Below, in pieces: positions 15,751 through 24,712 of a stretch of 64,000 bases of DNA. The stretch spans positions 186,001 through 250,000 of the forward strand of contig CAJXUD010000003.1 of the NCBI GenBank assembly GCA_913061415.1. The letters are read 5' to 3'. The notes under the pieces are model-generated. The model worked only from the letters and a program-made list of their open reading frames with translations, was not told where the DNA came from and ran no database searches. The position numbers and the translations under genes are program-made. Numbering within the stretch: the stretch's first letter is position 1; each line of letters begins with the position of its first letter. The stretch is from an uncultured Oleispira sp. (GTDB taxonomy: Bacteria > Pseudomonadota > Gammaproteobacteria > Pseudomonadales > Oceanobacteraceae).

Positions 15751-16743
15751 ATGAGCCTTTCTTTTGAACAACTGAAGAGCATGGTGGTTTTTGCCCAAGT
15801 GGTTGAGCAAGGTAATTTGACGGCCGCCGCTAAGCACATTGGTTTATCGCGTGCTGTTGTTAGCTATCACCTTAAAAAGCTAGAAGCGCACTTGGGTGTG
15901 ATGTTGCTTAATCGCTCTACCCGTTCAATCTCTTTAACAGAAGCGGGGGCGGAGTATTATCAGTCTTGCCGGATCATTGCCGAGCAAGCTACGACGGCCA
16001 ATCAGCAAATTGAAAATTTAAAAAATGAACCAGAGGGGCTGTTGAAAATCACCTGCCCCGTGAATGTAGGTTTGCAAATGGTTGTGCCTGCATTAAACGA
16101 GTTTCGTTGCCTATACCCCAAAATTGAGCTTGATGTCATGCTAACCGATGAAGTGGTTAACATTATGCAAGAAGGCATTGATCTTGCCATTCGCGGCGCG
16201 CCACTGCCCGATTCAGGTTTACAAGCGAGTAAGTTATCTACACTCGCGACCTGTTTGTGCGGCGCACCCAAATACCTTCAAAAGCGTGGACGCCCTTCCG
16301 ACCCGACTGAACTGGAGCAACATGATTGGGTTATTTACAAAATGACTTCAGGTGCAATAGAGCTCACGAAAGGCAGCCGCTCTTACAGTATTTCAGTAAA
16401 AGGCGGCATCAGTACGAATAACGCCGCGGCGCGCACGGCTTTTTTAGAGGGCGGACATGGCTTAGGCAGAATTCCCGTTTACGATGCTTGGCCCAAGATT
16501 CAGGCGGGGACATTGGAATCCGTTTTGGATGACTATCAATTAAAGGACATTGATATTTATGGGGTATTTTTACCCGGTGGTGCGGCGTCTAAAAAGTTAC
16601 GTTTATTGATCGATTATTTAAAAGAGTATTTTATTAAAATTGATCGCCAAACACAGAGCAGCTACCCTGTTATTTTGCCTCATAAAGCGCCACAAAAATC
16701 ATCCAAGAAAACGGCTAAAAAAGTGCTAAAGAAAAAGACGTAG
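15751..16743 (+). CDS. LysR-family transcriptional regulator
   Basis: A 330-residue regulator. The winged helix (residues 1-60) is MSLSFEQLKSMVVFAQVVEQGNLTAAAKHIGLSRAVVSYHLKKLEAHLGVMLLNRSTRSISLTEAG; the effector domain follows (LLKITCPVNVGLQMVVPAL onwards). ATG 15751 with GGAG 9 nt before it is chosen over a TTG at 15727. The C-terminus carries an unusual lysine-rich tail (KSSKKTAKKVLKKK) that could add non-specific DNA binding. It resembles the YafC/AaeR-type regulators that sit divergent from aldehyde or reductase genes, and probably controls the DJ-1/yqhD pair. Confidence 0.9.
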   Translation: MSLSFEQLKSMVVFAQVVEQGNLTAAAKHIGLSRAVVSYHLKKLEAHLGVMLLNRSTRSISLTEAGAEYYQSCRIIAEQATTANQQIENLKNEPEGLLKITCPVNVGLQMVVPALNEFRCLYPKIELDVMLTDEVVNIMQEGIDLAIRGAPLPDSGLQASKLSTLATCLCGAPKYLQKRGRPSDPTELEQHDWVIYKMTSGAIELTKGSRSYSISVKGGISTNNAAARTAFLEGGHGLGRIPVYDAWPKIQAGTLESVLDDYQLKDIDIYGVFLPGGAASKKLRLLIDYLKEYFIKIDRQTQSSYPVILPHKAPQKSSKKTAKKVLKKKT

Positions 16744-16766
16744 TGTTTGTGAATCTAATATTTGGG

Positions 16767-16788
16767 GTAATGTACCTAGGTACGTTAC
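16767..16788. promoter_or_regulatory. 22-bp near-perfect palindrome upstream of arfB
   Basis: A central GTACCTAGGTAC (12-bp perfect) flanked by GTAAT and GTTAC, with a single mismatched pair. It ends 38 nt before the arfB start; it could be an operator. No regulator is assigned. Confidence 0.4.
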
Positions 16789-16826
16789 AATTAATGCTTA
16801 ATTTAACGTATTTGAGTTTTTAATCT

Positions 16827-17243
16827 GTGCTTTTTATCTCACACGCTGTTTCTATTCCTAGTGATCAACTCGAGTTGACCGCAATGCGCTCGCAAGGCGC
16901 TGGCGGGCAGAATGTGAATAAGGTATCCAGTGCAATTCATTTGCGCTTTGATGTTAAAGCATCAACCCTGCCTGAGTTTTATAAAGAGCGCTTATTAGCA
17001 CTCAGTGATCACCGTATTACCAAAGACGGCATCATCATTATTAAGTCGCAAGAACACCGTAGCCAAGAATTAAACCGCCAAGCCGCATTGGATCGTTTAG
17101 TAGCTTTGGTGCGTTCGGCTACTATTACGCAAAAAGCACGTCGGCCGACCAAACCCAGTCGTGCTTCTCAAAATAAACGCATGGATAAAAAAACCAAGCA
17201 CAGTAATACCAAGTCGATGCGCGGCCGAGTGCAACACGACTAA
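16827..17243 (+). CDS. arfB: Alternative ribosome-rescue factor ArfB (peptidyl-tRNA hydrolase)
   Basis: A 138-residue release-factor-like protein that frees ribosomes stalled without a stop codon. [34 protein letters not shown] contains the catalytic GGQ (GAGGQ, about residues 27-31). The C-terminal tail is basic ([27 protein letters not shown]), as needed to occupy the empty mRNA channel. The length matches E. coli ArfB (140). The start is GTG at 16827, because homology begins exactly there ([10 protein letters not shown]). It is monocistronic, behind a palindrome. Confidence 0.95.
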   Translation: MLFISHAVSIPSDQLELTAMRSQGAGGQNVNKVSSAIHLRFDVKASTLPEFYKERLLALSDHRITKDGIIIIKSQEHRSQELNRQAALDRLVALVRSATITQKARRPTKPSRASQNKRMDKKTKHSNTKSMRGRVQHD

Positions 17244-17369
17244 GATTTCTCTTACCTAGCTTAAGTGACTTAATTTTAAGCCTTCAAATTACATTGTTTT
17301 ACGACATATTAATGATAAATCCATTAGAATATTCAAATCATAGCGCCTAGATATAATCGAGAAGCCTTC

Positions 17370-19730
17370 ATGTTCCATCGCTGTATTCTTCTATTAATAG
17401 CATTAATTATTAGCTTTCCTTCTTTTGCTCGCCAATCCTGTGAGTGGCCTTTTCGTACTCAAATCGATGTTCAAGAAAATTCGGTCTCGGGTAGCCAACT
17501 GCAAAGCTATCAAGTTCAATTTGAGATTGATGCATCAACATTAAGCTCTGAGTACGACTGGAGCAGCAATGGCCAAGATTTATACATTTATGATACCGAT
17601 GACCAAACTCAATTAGAGTTTTGGATTGATAGTTGGGATCAAGCAAACGAGCAAGCAACTCTGTGGGTGCGTTTTCCGACCCTCGATCGTGGCCAAGTTC
17701 GTACCATTTATTTTTATTATGGTAATAAAAATGCCCCTGCCGCTGGTGATGTTCCGTTTACCTTCGATTACCCCGGAATCAAATTTCATACTCGCTATTC
17801 AACGGTTAATCCATCCAATTTAAATCAAGCACGCAATGCTTTTAACGCATCTAATGATCGTAATGCCAATTATGGCTGTGGCTTTATTACTGATTTTGAT
17901 GGCATTACCAACAGCTCTCAATTTGGCAATAGCAATAGCAATTTCGGCGCATTTTCTGAAAGCTATTTTTTAGTTCAGCCAGGCGAAACAGGCCAATGGG
18001 GCTTTCGTTACGGTGCTGACTTTGGCCGCGGTGGTGCGTTGTATATTAATGGCCAACAGTTAGAGCAGCAGTGGGGGGATAATTTATGGTGGGCCAATAA
18101 CTGGACTAATGCGAACCAGATTCTTCAAGGAACTGCTACCTTCTCAAGCAGTGGCTACCAAAAACTTGAGGTGCTTGGCTTTGAAGACTGCTGCGATGGC
18201 GGGATTACGGTTCAGTTTAAGAAACCAGGTGGTAATTGGACAACCTTCTCTACCGATAAAATTGATATACGCTCACGCGCCTGCCCTGTAGAAGAGGAGC
18301 CAACCTTCGAGTCAATTAGTCATGATGTTTGTCGAATAGATCTGGGGTTTGATAGCAGTTTAAGCTACCCCAATGGCTGGGTGATTGATGACTCACGCCC
18401 AGTAACCTTTGCCATTGAAAATCTCAGCACAACTCATTCAAGTTTGCCTCAAACCCGTGTTGCCATTACGCTTTCTGCTGGTTTAAGCCTCAGTAGCTCA
18501 AGTGGCAATAATTGGACCTGTACGTCAGATTCCGGCAGCCCTTCTACAAACGTAGAGTGCCTATATGGATTAGCCATTAACCCCAATGGTGCAAGTTCTA
18601 ATCCTGTTACTCTAAATATTATGGCTGCCGATACCAATACGTCTGCGACCTTCAATGCGACTGTGTTTAGTAAACAATTTGAAGAGCAATTTGTAAATAA
18701 TCAGACTTCCGCAAACTTACCCATTTGGCAATTGGTGAATGATATTAACCCTACCTGCTCAGCACCCAAGCAAGGCGTTTATACCGGGGTTTATAATACA
18801 CAAGGCTATGGGGATAATTATGCCAATAGTGAAGCAGAGTTTGATCAGTGGGAAAATGACTTAGCCATTCGTTCAAAGCTTGATGGTAAAACAATTTTAA
18901 GCCGTATTAATAACAGTTCAGGCAACCCATTCAATGTGCGTAATAATGATCGTTATCTGGTCATAATAGAAGGCTACTTATATGCGCCTGAAGATGGTTT
19001 TTATAATTTAGCCGTCGACGGTGATGATGCGGTTGAACTGAAGCTAAATGATGTGGTGTATTCTAGTTGGTATGGTGGCCACGGTGCCCAAAACAGCCCT
19101 CGAGACGAGAATTCGGTGGGGCTCGCCGCGGGTTATCACAAGTTAAATTATCGTATGCAAGAGCACCTCGGGGGGGATTCCTTTTATGCTTACTGGCGCT
19201 TACCCGATGATACAACCACTCGTATTATTCCCGCGACCGTGCTTTATCATTGCGCCGGCGACGACGATATACGTTTAAATATGAACATTGATATTCAAGA
19301 CAACCCTAATACCGCAAATATAAATGATAAGGCGATTCCTGGTGCGGTATTACGTTATGACGTTGTGGTGACTAACGAAGGTAATTTAAGCACCATAGGC
19401 AATTCGATGGAGCTTGTTCAAACCCTCTCTAGTGACGCAACCTTGTTTGTGAATAATTTATCGGCCGATGGGCCTGTGCTGTTTAATGACGGTGCGGGGA
19501 ATAATACCAGTGGTTTAAGCTATAACTTTATCAGCCTTGATAGCACAACTGATGATCTTAGCTTTTCGAATGATAACGCCGTCAGCTTTAATTATATGCC
19601 AGTGCCCGATAGCGATGGATACGACAGCGCAGTAACGCATATTAAGCTGTTGTTTAATGGCAATATGAAGCCTAAATACGATCAAGGTACACCCGAATTT
19701 AACATTGTGTATCAGGTGAAGGTTAAGTAG
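17370..19730 (+). CDS. Large secreted protein with DUF2341 and PA14-like domains
   Basis: A 786-residue exported protein. A signal peptide MFHRCILLLIALIISFPSFA leads into a DUF2341-like domain (about 24-130; CEWPFRTQIDVQENS, DQTQLEFWIDSW, TIYFYYGN). A second beta domain (about 135-310) contains GFRYGADFGRGGALYINGQ and a paired-cysteine ECC-like FEDCCDGG. After a DUF11/CARDB-like stretch (residues 320-435), a PA14-like domain (about 470-630) shows YLYAPEDGFYNLAVDGDDAVELKLND. A final DUF11-like domain ends the chain. MshQ-type proteins of MSHA pilus loci share DUF2341, but no pilus genes are nearby. No C-terminal anchor is visible. A role in surface carbohydrate binding or adhesion is inference. 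Confidence 0.7.
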   Translation: MFHRCILLLIALIISFPSFARQSCEWPFRTQIDVQENSVSGSQLQSYQVQFEIDASTLSSEYDWSSNGQDLYIYDTDDQTQLEFWIDSWDQANEQATLWVRFPTLDRGQVRTIYFYYGNKNAPAAGDVPFTFDYPGIKFHTRYSTVNPSNLNQARNAFNASNDRNANYGCGFITDFDGITNSSQFGNSNSNFGAFSESYFLVQPGETGQWGFRYGADFGRGGALYINGQQLEQQWGDNLWWANNWTNANQILQGTATFSSSGYQKLEVLGFEDCCDGGITVQFKKPGGNWTTFSTDKIDIRSRACPVEEEPTFESISHDVCRIDLGFDSSLSYPNGWVIDDSRPVTFAIENLSTTHSSLPQTRVAITLSAGLSLSSSSGNNWTCTSDSGSPSTNVECLYGLAINPNGASSNPVTLNIMAADTNTSATFNATVFSKQFEEQFVNNQTSANLPIWQLVNDINPTCSAPKQGVYTGVYNTQGYGDNYANSEAEFDQWENDLAIRSKLDGKTILSRINNSSGNPFNVRNNDRYLVIIEGYLYAPEDGFYNLAVDGDDAVELKLNDVVYSSWYGGHGAQNSPRDENSVGLAAGYHKLNYRMQEHLGGDSFYAYWRLPDDTTTRIIPATVLYHCAGDDDIRLNMNIDIQDNPNTANINDKAIPGAVLRYDVVVTNEGNLSTIGNSMELVQTLSSDATLFVNNLSADGPVLFNDGAGNNTSGLSYNFISLDSTTDDLSFSNDNAVSFNYMPVPDSDGYDSAVTHIKLLFNGNMKPKYDQGTPEFNIVYQVKVK

Positions 19731-19752
19731 CTCTCGTTATTAAGCTACTTAA
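19723..19752. terminator. 10-bp hairpin overlapping the stop codon
   Basis: TTAAGTAGCT (19723-19732) pairs perfectly with AGCTACTTAA (19743-19752); the left arm contains the TAG stop of the PA14 protein. There is no U-tract, so it may protect the 3' end or terminate weakly. Confidence 0.45.
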
Positions 19753-19803
19753 GTATTAGCAACCTGGAGTATTAGTGGCCTAGAGTATTAGCGACTGATA
19801 CTA
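19752..19803. repeat. 16-bp tandem repeat adjoining a stop codon
   Basis: AGTATTAG-led units at 19752, 19768 and 19784, then the TAG stop (19801-19803, minus) and a related GGTATTA inside the coding end of the cNMP-binding gene. Each repeat contains CTAATACT on the minus strand. Confidence 0.65.
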
Positions 19804-20421
19804 GGTATTATTCCACTCGCCCACTAGCTCGGCTAGCAGATTAGATTGTTTATACAAGGCTTCCAGTTCTTCAGCGCCGCCTTTGGGGCCGCTAAATAAT
19901 GGAATTTTGTATAAGCGAGGGATCAATGGATGGGTCGGATTTTCAATCTTATTTCGTTCAATGGTCCAACGTAGATTGTTAGCGACCATGCGATAAAACG
20001 ACAGCTTCGTTTCCAGACTGAACATGCTGAAGTCATTGATATCGCTAAAATGCTGAAGGTCGATACTGGCCAATAACGCCACTTTATTCCCTGTACGAAT
20101 AGACGCAGATCTTGGCTGATCTAATAACATCGACATAACACCAAACACTTCGCCGGCATTAATCTGATTGAGTATATGTTCACCGCGCTCATCGTTGACA
20201 TAAACCGAAAGTTCGCCGCGTAAAAGAAAATATAAGCTGCTGGAGTGATCTCCTTTCTCTAGGATGGTTTCATTCGCTTCTGCTGTCACGATCTGAGCGA
20301 TGCTCATCAACATTTCAAACTGCGACTCATCTTTACTAATTAACTCTTTAAAGAAGGTTACGCCGTTTAGAATTCGCTGCAGTGATTCCAGTGGATATTC
20401 TTCTTTAGTTACGCGATGCAT
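19801..20421 (-). CDS. Cyclic-nucleotide-binding-domain protein
   Basis: A 206-residue protein with a single cNMP-binding beta-roll (about residues 35-145): ILEKGDHSSSLYFLLRGELSVYVNDERGEHILNQINAGEVFGVMSMLLDQPRSASIRTGNKVALLASID. The phosphate cassette GEVFGVMSML plus RSASI resembles the E-x8-R-S/T-A pattern, with FGVM in place of FGE, so cyclic nucleotide binding is uncertain. The C-terminal 60 residues are helical and show no helix-turn-helix, so this is not a typical CRP. A role as a signal adaptor is inference. It stands alone, converging on the PA14 gene. Confidence 0.75.
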   Translation of the reverse strand: MHRVTKEEYPLESLQRILNGVTFFKELISKDESQFEMLMSIAQIVTAEANETILEKGDHSSSLYFLLRGELSVYVNDERGEHILNQINAGEVFGVMSMLLDQPRSASIRTGNKVALLASIDLQHFSDINDFSMFSLETKLSFYRMVANNLRWTIERNKIENPTHPLIPRLYKIPLFSGPKGGAEELEALYKQSNLLAELVGEWNNT

Positions 20422-20586
20422 GTATCCTGCCTATAATTTGATCATTTCTGAATGGTTTTGAGTATTAATTAAACATTTTTACGACTTAACACTTAAATCT
20501 CAAGCACTAAATATAGCATGATTTATTATTTTTACGTTTCTAACCACAGACTCTTTTAGAGTATCTACTATTTTTGTGACCTATCC

Positions 20587-20628
20587 CTATAAACTTATTC
20601 TTAAAACTTATCTCTATAAACTAATCCC
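20587..20628. repeat. Degenerate 13-14-bp tandem repeat (3 units)
   Basis: Three AAACT-centred units ending 14 nt after the stop of the methyltransferase gene (minus). Similarity is weak. Confidence 0.35.
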
Positions 20629-20642
20629 TTCAAAAAAGTAAT

Positions 20643-21554
20643 TTATAAATATTGGTACAAATAAACCTTTAGCCCCTTACCTGCTTGCGCTTCTTTAAAA
20701 ATAGCTGGGTTCTCTATTTTGCCGATCATCTTACAATCAGGACAATGCTCGGCTACCTGCTGTTTTAAAAAGTCATCGTCTAAATCTGGCGAGTTAAGGC
20801 ATAACATCAAGAGCCCGCCCGGTTTTACTAGCAGAGGAATTCGGCTAATTATTTTGTAATAATCTCGCTGTATATCAACGCTGCCTTTTTGAAAGCTAGG
20901 CGGATCAGAGATCAAAATATCATAAGGTCCGTATTTTTTGATCCGGCTCCAAGACTTAAAAATATCAATACCCTGAAAAATTACCCGGGTCATATCATGA
21001 TCGTTTAAACGATGATTCTCGCGGCCAGTGGATAACGCCCCTTTTGCCATGTCGATATTCACGACTCGCTGCGCGCCACCCGCGATGGCGGCGACCGAGA
21101 AGCCACAGGTATAAGAGAATAAGTTTAAAACATTCTTACCTTCACTATTATCTTTTACCCAAGAGCGGCCATTCGCCATATCTAAAAACAAACCCGTATT
21201 TTGCGCTTGGCCCATACTGATATGGTATTTAAGGCCGTTTTCAGTCGCAACCAGTTTGCTTAGTGGCTTTCCGTCAATGCACTCACCTTTCATTTGCTCA
21301 AACGGCCCACGTGGGCGGCAGCGATATTGCACTTGCAGGTTTTCACACTCGGGGAATAATTCAGCCAATTGCGAGCACAAGGACTCAAGCCAATCACGCT
21401 CGACCTCGGCATATAAGGTGACGATAATCGCTGGCGCAATCCAATCGATATTAACGTGTTCTAAGCCTGGGTAAGCATGGCCTCGCCCATGAAACAATCG
21501 CTGAGTTTCGATCAGGTCAGTGGGTTTAGTAATAAAGTCGATGGGGCTTATCAT
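20643..21554 (-). CDS. Class I SAM-dependent methyltransferase (RlmI/RlmK-like)
   Basis: A 303-residue protein. The SAM motif VLNLFSYTCGFSVAAIAGGAQRVVNIDMAKGALSTGRENHRLND and the catalytic-region motif LISDPPSFQKGSVDIQRDYYKI match the C-terminal domain of RlmI/RlmK-type rRNA methyltransferases. The N-terminal part (HGRGHAYPGLEHVNIDWI) lacks a PUA domain, so this is the short SmtA-like subgroup, whose substrate is not established. The gene starts with an ATGA overlap on the PAP2 phosphatase stop, so the two are translated together. Confidence 0.85.
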   Translation of the reverse strand: MISPIDFITKPTDLIETQRLFHGRGHAYPGLEHVNIDWIAPAIIVTLYAEVERDWLESLCSQLAELFPECENLQVQYRCRPRGPFEQMKGECIDGKPLSKLVATENGLKYHISMGQAQNTGLFLDMANGRSWVKDNSEGKNVLNLFSYTCGFSVAAIAGGAQRVVNIDMAKGALSTGRENHRLNDHDMTRVIFQGIDIFKSWSRIKKYGPYDILISDPPSFQKGSVDIQRDYYKIISRIPLLVKPGGLLMLCLNSPDLDDDFLKQQVAEHCPDCKMIGKIENPAIFKEAQAGKGLKVYLYQYL

Positions 21555-22258
21555 GAGGTTTTACCTCGGTTATCTAGATCAGACGGTAAAATGCGGCTAT
21601 GACCCAAGATCCAATAGGATAATAAGCGATAACTGAAATAACAGAGGAAGCCGGCAAAGATGAGGTCGCTGGCGAAGTGTCCACCTTGAACTAAGCGTCC
21701 AAAACTGACAACAAAGCCCATGGCTAAACCGGCATAAAACCAGCTACGTCGACGAAATAACCAGGCTAATACCATCATATAAAAGCCCATTGCAGCATGA
21801 CCACTGACAAACGATTTATTATTCCCTGGCTGATCTTTGATCATAGCCGCAGGAATAAACGCCGGTATAAAGTCTTTATGGCCACCAAATTCTTGCACCG
21901 AGCGTGGACGCGGACGGTCCCAATTCTCTTTAACCACTAGATGCACCAATATTCCTGGGCCAATCAATAACGCTAGCGTTAAAAATACCCAAGGTTTACG
22001 TTGGTCTGTGCCTAAACCGAATCGGCCTTTTACAAAGCTTAACCCCGTCATAATCAATAATAGCGGCAATAAGAACTTAGGCGCATGGCGAAATAGCTCA
22101 TAAACCGAGACAACCACCGCGTTATCTCGGTACGCAAAACCCTGCTCTGGGTTATAGAACGCACTACTGATCCAAAGGTCTATTTCTGGCCAGATAAGAA
22201 AAATAGCGGCTAATACGATAAAAATTACAATATCTAACTGTGTCTTCAACCACGCCAT
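21551..22258 (-). CDS. PAP2-family membrane phosphatase
   Basis: A 235-residue integral membrane protein with the three phosphatase signatures: KENWDRPRPRS (motif 1, KX6RP), SFVSGHAAMGFY (motif 2, SGH) and SFGRLVQGGHFASD (motif 3, R-X5-H-X3-D). About six helices surround them and place the site on the periplasmic face. Family members hydrolyse phosphatidic acid, undecaprenyl pyrophosphate or lipid A phosphates; the specific substrate is not evident. It is translationally coupled to the following methyltransferase. Confidence 0.88.
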   Translation of the reverse strand: MAWLKTQLDIVIFIVLAAIFLIWPEIDLWISSAFYNPEQGFAYRDNAVVVSVYELFRHAPKFLLPLLLIMTGLSFVKGRFGLGTDQRKPWVFLTLALLIGPGILVHLVVKENWDRPRPRSVQEFGGHKDFIPAFIPAAMIKDQPGNNKSFVSGHAAMGFYMMVLAWLFRRRSWFYAGLAMGFVVSFGRLVQGGHFASDLIFAGFLCYFSYRLLSYWILGHSRILPSDLDNRGKTS

Positions 22259-22396
22259 GACTCGATTACTGCCTTTATTAATACAAACGATGAATAAGCC
22301 GCCATGATGCTTGAGACCAAGATAAACAGCAATACAGTGGTGGTTAAAAAAGAGTATAATGGGCTCAATTATTTATTCTGTTAGTGGAAATTTCTT

Positions 22397-22843
22397 ATGC
22401 GTATATGTGCTGTTGAATTAAAAGGCGATGACGCCATCTTTTGCATCATGTCTAAAAACATGGGTTTGTTAGACATCCCTGAAGTACGTCAGCGCAAAAT
22501 CACCATCTCGAATACTCAAGATACTGATAACATGCGCTGGTTCCAGCGTCAGTTCTTGCAGCTAGTGAATGACTACAAAGTTGAAAAAGTCGTTATTCGT
22601 GATCGCCCAATGAAAGGCAAGTTCGCTGGTGGCGCCGTTGGTTTTAAGCTAGAAACGGCCATTCAGCTAATCGAAGGCATTGACGTAGAGATCGTGGCCG
22701 GTAGCCGTATTAAAGAACAGCTTAAGCATACGCCAATCTTGATGGATTATAAGCAGACTAAACTGAAGCAATTCCAAGAACCTGCGTTTGTTACCGCTTA
22801 TGCGTGCTTGCACATGCAGGGTGGTTTGTACGGCGCGGGTTAG
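22397..22843 (+). CDS. DUF3010 family protein
   Basis: A 148-residue cytoplasmic protein found in Vibrio, Shewanella and other marine gammaproteobacteria. MRICAVELKGDDAIFCIMSK starts like an RuvC/RNase H-fold beta-hairpin, and VEKVVIRDRPMKGKFAGGAVGFKLETAIQLI plus VEIVAGSRIKEQLK follow the family pattern. A nuclease-like fold is plausible, but I can assign no activity. ATG 22397 is the only sensible start. It is monocistronic, followed by a 438-nt gene-free region. Confidence 0.85.
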   Translation: MRICAVELKGDDAIFCIMSKNMGLLDIPEVRQRKITISNTQDTDNMRWFQRQFLQLVNDYKVEKVVIRDRPMKGKFAGGAVGFKLETAIQLIEGIDVEIVAGSRIKEQLKHTPILMDYKQTKLKQFQEPAFVTAYACLHMQGGLYGAG

Positions 22844-22870
22844 CCTTCGGCAAGTATAAAGACTAAAGCG

Positions 22871-23145
22871 GTTCACCACAGAGACACCGAGCCGCTTCGC
22901 TTCACCGAGGAAAGCCAAAAGAGAGAAAGAAAAGACTAGAGTTGGTAAGAGCTACTAACTACAGGTATTCATTACTTTTTATTTATAGAATTTCGTGACT
23001 ATTTGATGAGGCTGTATCAACATTTACATCCCCTTAGTGAACTGTTCTCTTTCATTTTTTATATAAATTTTAATGATCAAACTCCCCCCTAAATCTCCCC
23101 TCTATTTTTCTTTCCTCTGAGCCCTCAGTGCCTCGGTGGTAAAAC
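22871..23145. repeat. Degenerate inverted repeat with arms about 240 bp apart
   Basis: Left arm 22871-22932 (TTCACCACAGAGACACCGAG, then CGAGGAAAGCC) and right arm 23103-23145 (TTTCCTCTGAG, then CAGTGCCTCGGTGGT) are imperfect reverse complements. Similar CACCACAGAGACACCGAG phrases are common intergenic repeats in gammaproteobacteria. The gap 22844-23281 holds this, an argG terminator and a tandem repeat, and no gene. Confidence 0.5.
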
Positions 23146-23193
23146 ATCTCTAGCCCCTTCGCAACAAAGACCCTAAAACCAAAAGACACCCAC

Positions 23194-23227
23194 AAAAAAA
23201 CCGCATCATATTGCTATGAGGCGGTTT
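23194..23227 (-). terminator. Intrinsic terminator of argG
   Basis: AAACCGC-A-TCATA pairs with TATGA-G-GCGGTTT across TTGC, one mismatch; on the minus strand it ends in a run of seven T, as expected for argG. Confidence 0.85.
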
Positions 23228-23243
23228 CTTTTAAAACACCGAA

Positions 23244-23288
23244 CCTAAAGATTATTTATCTAAAGTCTATTTACCTAAAGTCTATTTA
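23244..23288. repeat. 15-bp tandem repeat spanning the argG stop
   Basis: CCTAAAGATTATTTA, TCTAAAGTCTATTTA and CCTAAAGTCTATTTA, continuing into coding CCTAAAGGATTACGG. The last full unit contains the TAG stop (23282-23284, minus), so Gly-Lys-stop-like sequence is repeated downstream. Confidence 0.85.
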
Positions 23289-24505
23289 CCTAAAGGATTA
23301 CGGCCTTTCTTAGCAGCTGTACGAAGACGTAAAGCATTCAACTTAATGAAGCCTGCTGCGTCTTTCTGATCGTAAGCGCCAGCATCGTCTTCAAACGTTG
23401 CAATCGCTTCGTCAAACAAGCTGTCTTCAGACTGACGGCCAACAACAATCACGTTACCTTTATAAAGCTTAAGGCGAACGTCACCGTTTACAACAGTCTG
23501 GGTATTATCAATCGCCGCTTGTAGCATTTCTCGCTCAGGAGACCACCAGTATCCGTTATAGATAAGGTTAGCGTACTTCGGCATCAACTCATCTTTAAGG
23601 TGAGCCGCTTCACGGTCTAAAGTAATAGACTCGATTGCGCGGTGTGCTTTCAATAACACAGTACCGGCTGGGGTTTCGTAACAACCGCGAGCTTTCATGC
23701 CCACATAACGGTTTTCTACGATATCTACACGGCCAATACCATTCTCGCCAGCAACCTTATTTAGCTCTTCCATTACAGTCGCAGGGGTCTTATCAACACC
23801 GTCGATTGCAACAACGTCACCATTTTTGAACGTAAGCGTTACATAAGTAGGCTTGTCTGGTGCGTTTTCTGGAGACTTAGTCCACAACCACATATCTTCT
23901 TCTGGTTCATTCCAAGGATCTTCTAGAATGTCGCCTTCGTAAGAGATGTGTAGCAAGTTGGCATCCATAGAATAAGGAGACTTCTTGCCTTTTTTGTTTT
24001 CAACTTCAATGCCGTGCTCAGCACAATAAGCCATCAAAGTTTCACGAGACGTTAAGTCCCATTCACGCCAAGGTGCGATCACTTTAACGCCAGGCTTAAG
24101 TGCATAAGCACCTAGCTCAAAACGTACTTGGTCGTTGCCTTTACCGGTAGCGCCGTGAGAGATAGCATCTGCGCCCGTTTCGTTAGCGATTTCGATCAAA
24201 CGCTTAGCGATCAATGGACGGGCAATTGACGTACCTAGAAGATATTCACCTTCATAGATAGTATTCGCACGGAACATTGGGAAAACGAAGTCACGTGCAT
24301 ATTCTTCACGCAAATCATCAATGTAAATTTCTTTGATACCTAACGCTTCGGCTTTCGCGCGCGCTGGTTCAACTTCTTCGCCCTGACCAAGGTCAGCAGT
24401 GAAGGTTACAACTTCGCAGTTATATTCTTCTTGAAGCCATTTAACAATTACCGACGTATCCAGACCACCGGAGTACGCCAACACCACTTTTTTGATGTCA
24501 GACAT
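23282..24505 (-). CDS. argG: Argininosuccinate synthase
   Basis: Joins citrulline and aspartate with ATP in arginine synthesis. The 407-residue protein starts [28 protein letters not shown] with the PP-loop SGGLDTS (residues 12-18); [30 protein letters not shown] and [24 protein letters not shown] are standard. The length fits the common 400-residue class, not the longer E. coli form. ATG 24505 is chosen because homology begins there, over upstream in-frame Met codons. It is monocistronic with its own terminator. Confidence 0.97.
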   Translation of the reverse strand: MSDIKKVVLAYSGGLDTSVIVKWLQEEYNCEVVTFTADLGQGEEVEPARAKAEALGIKEIYIDDLREEYARDFVFPMFRANTIYEGEYLLGTSIARPLIAKRLIEIANETGADAISHGATGKGNDQVRFELGAYALKPGVKVIAPWREWDLTSRETLMAYCAEHGIEVENKKGKKSPYSMDANLLHISYEGDILEDPWNEPEEDMWLWTKSPENAPDKPTYVTLTFKNGDVVAIDGVDKTPATVMEELNKVAGENGIGRVDIVENRYVGMKARGCYETPAGTVLLKAHRAIESITLDREAAHLKDELMPKYANLIYNGYWWSPEREMLQAAIDNTQTVVNGDVRLKLYKGNVIVVGRQSEDSLFDEAIATFEDDAGAYDQKDAAGFIKLNALRLRTAAKKGRNPLGK

Positions 24506-24638
24506 ATGCATGCTCTCGCTATTACAACTCATATTGAGTTGGGGATTGAATTTGGGAGTATGAAATACTAAATTTTAGGGCGCGAATTCTACTATAAATA
24601 GCCGATAGACGCTAGACACGGGGCGAAAAGCAATCCGT

Positions 24639-24673
24639 GGTGCTGTATAATACGGTTTACTATACAATGCACC
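24639..24673. promoter_or_regulatory. Imperfect inverted repeat in the queC promoter region
   Basis: GGTGCTGTATA (24639-24649) and TATACAATGCACC (24661-24673) are imperfect complements and overlap a TATAAT (24646-24651), 40-75 nt before queC. This may be promoter plus operator. No preQ1 riboswitch is recognisable. Confidence 0.35.
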
Positions 24674-24712
24674 CCAATATTCAACCAACAAGTCAAGTAT
24701 TCGAGATTTATT

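Noticed and set aside
24533-24712. Possible preQ1 riboswitch before queC
   Set aside because: No preQ1-I or preQ1-II pseudoknot pattern (short GC hairpin with an A-rich tail overlapping the ribosome site) could be found; only the inverted repeat was kept.
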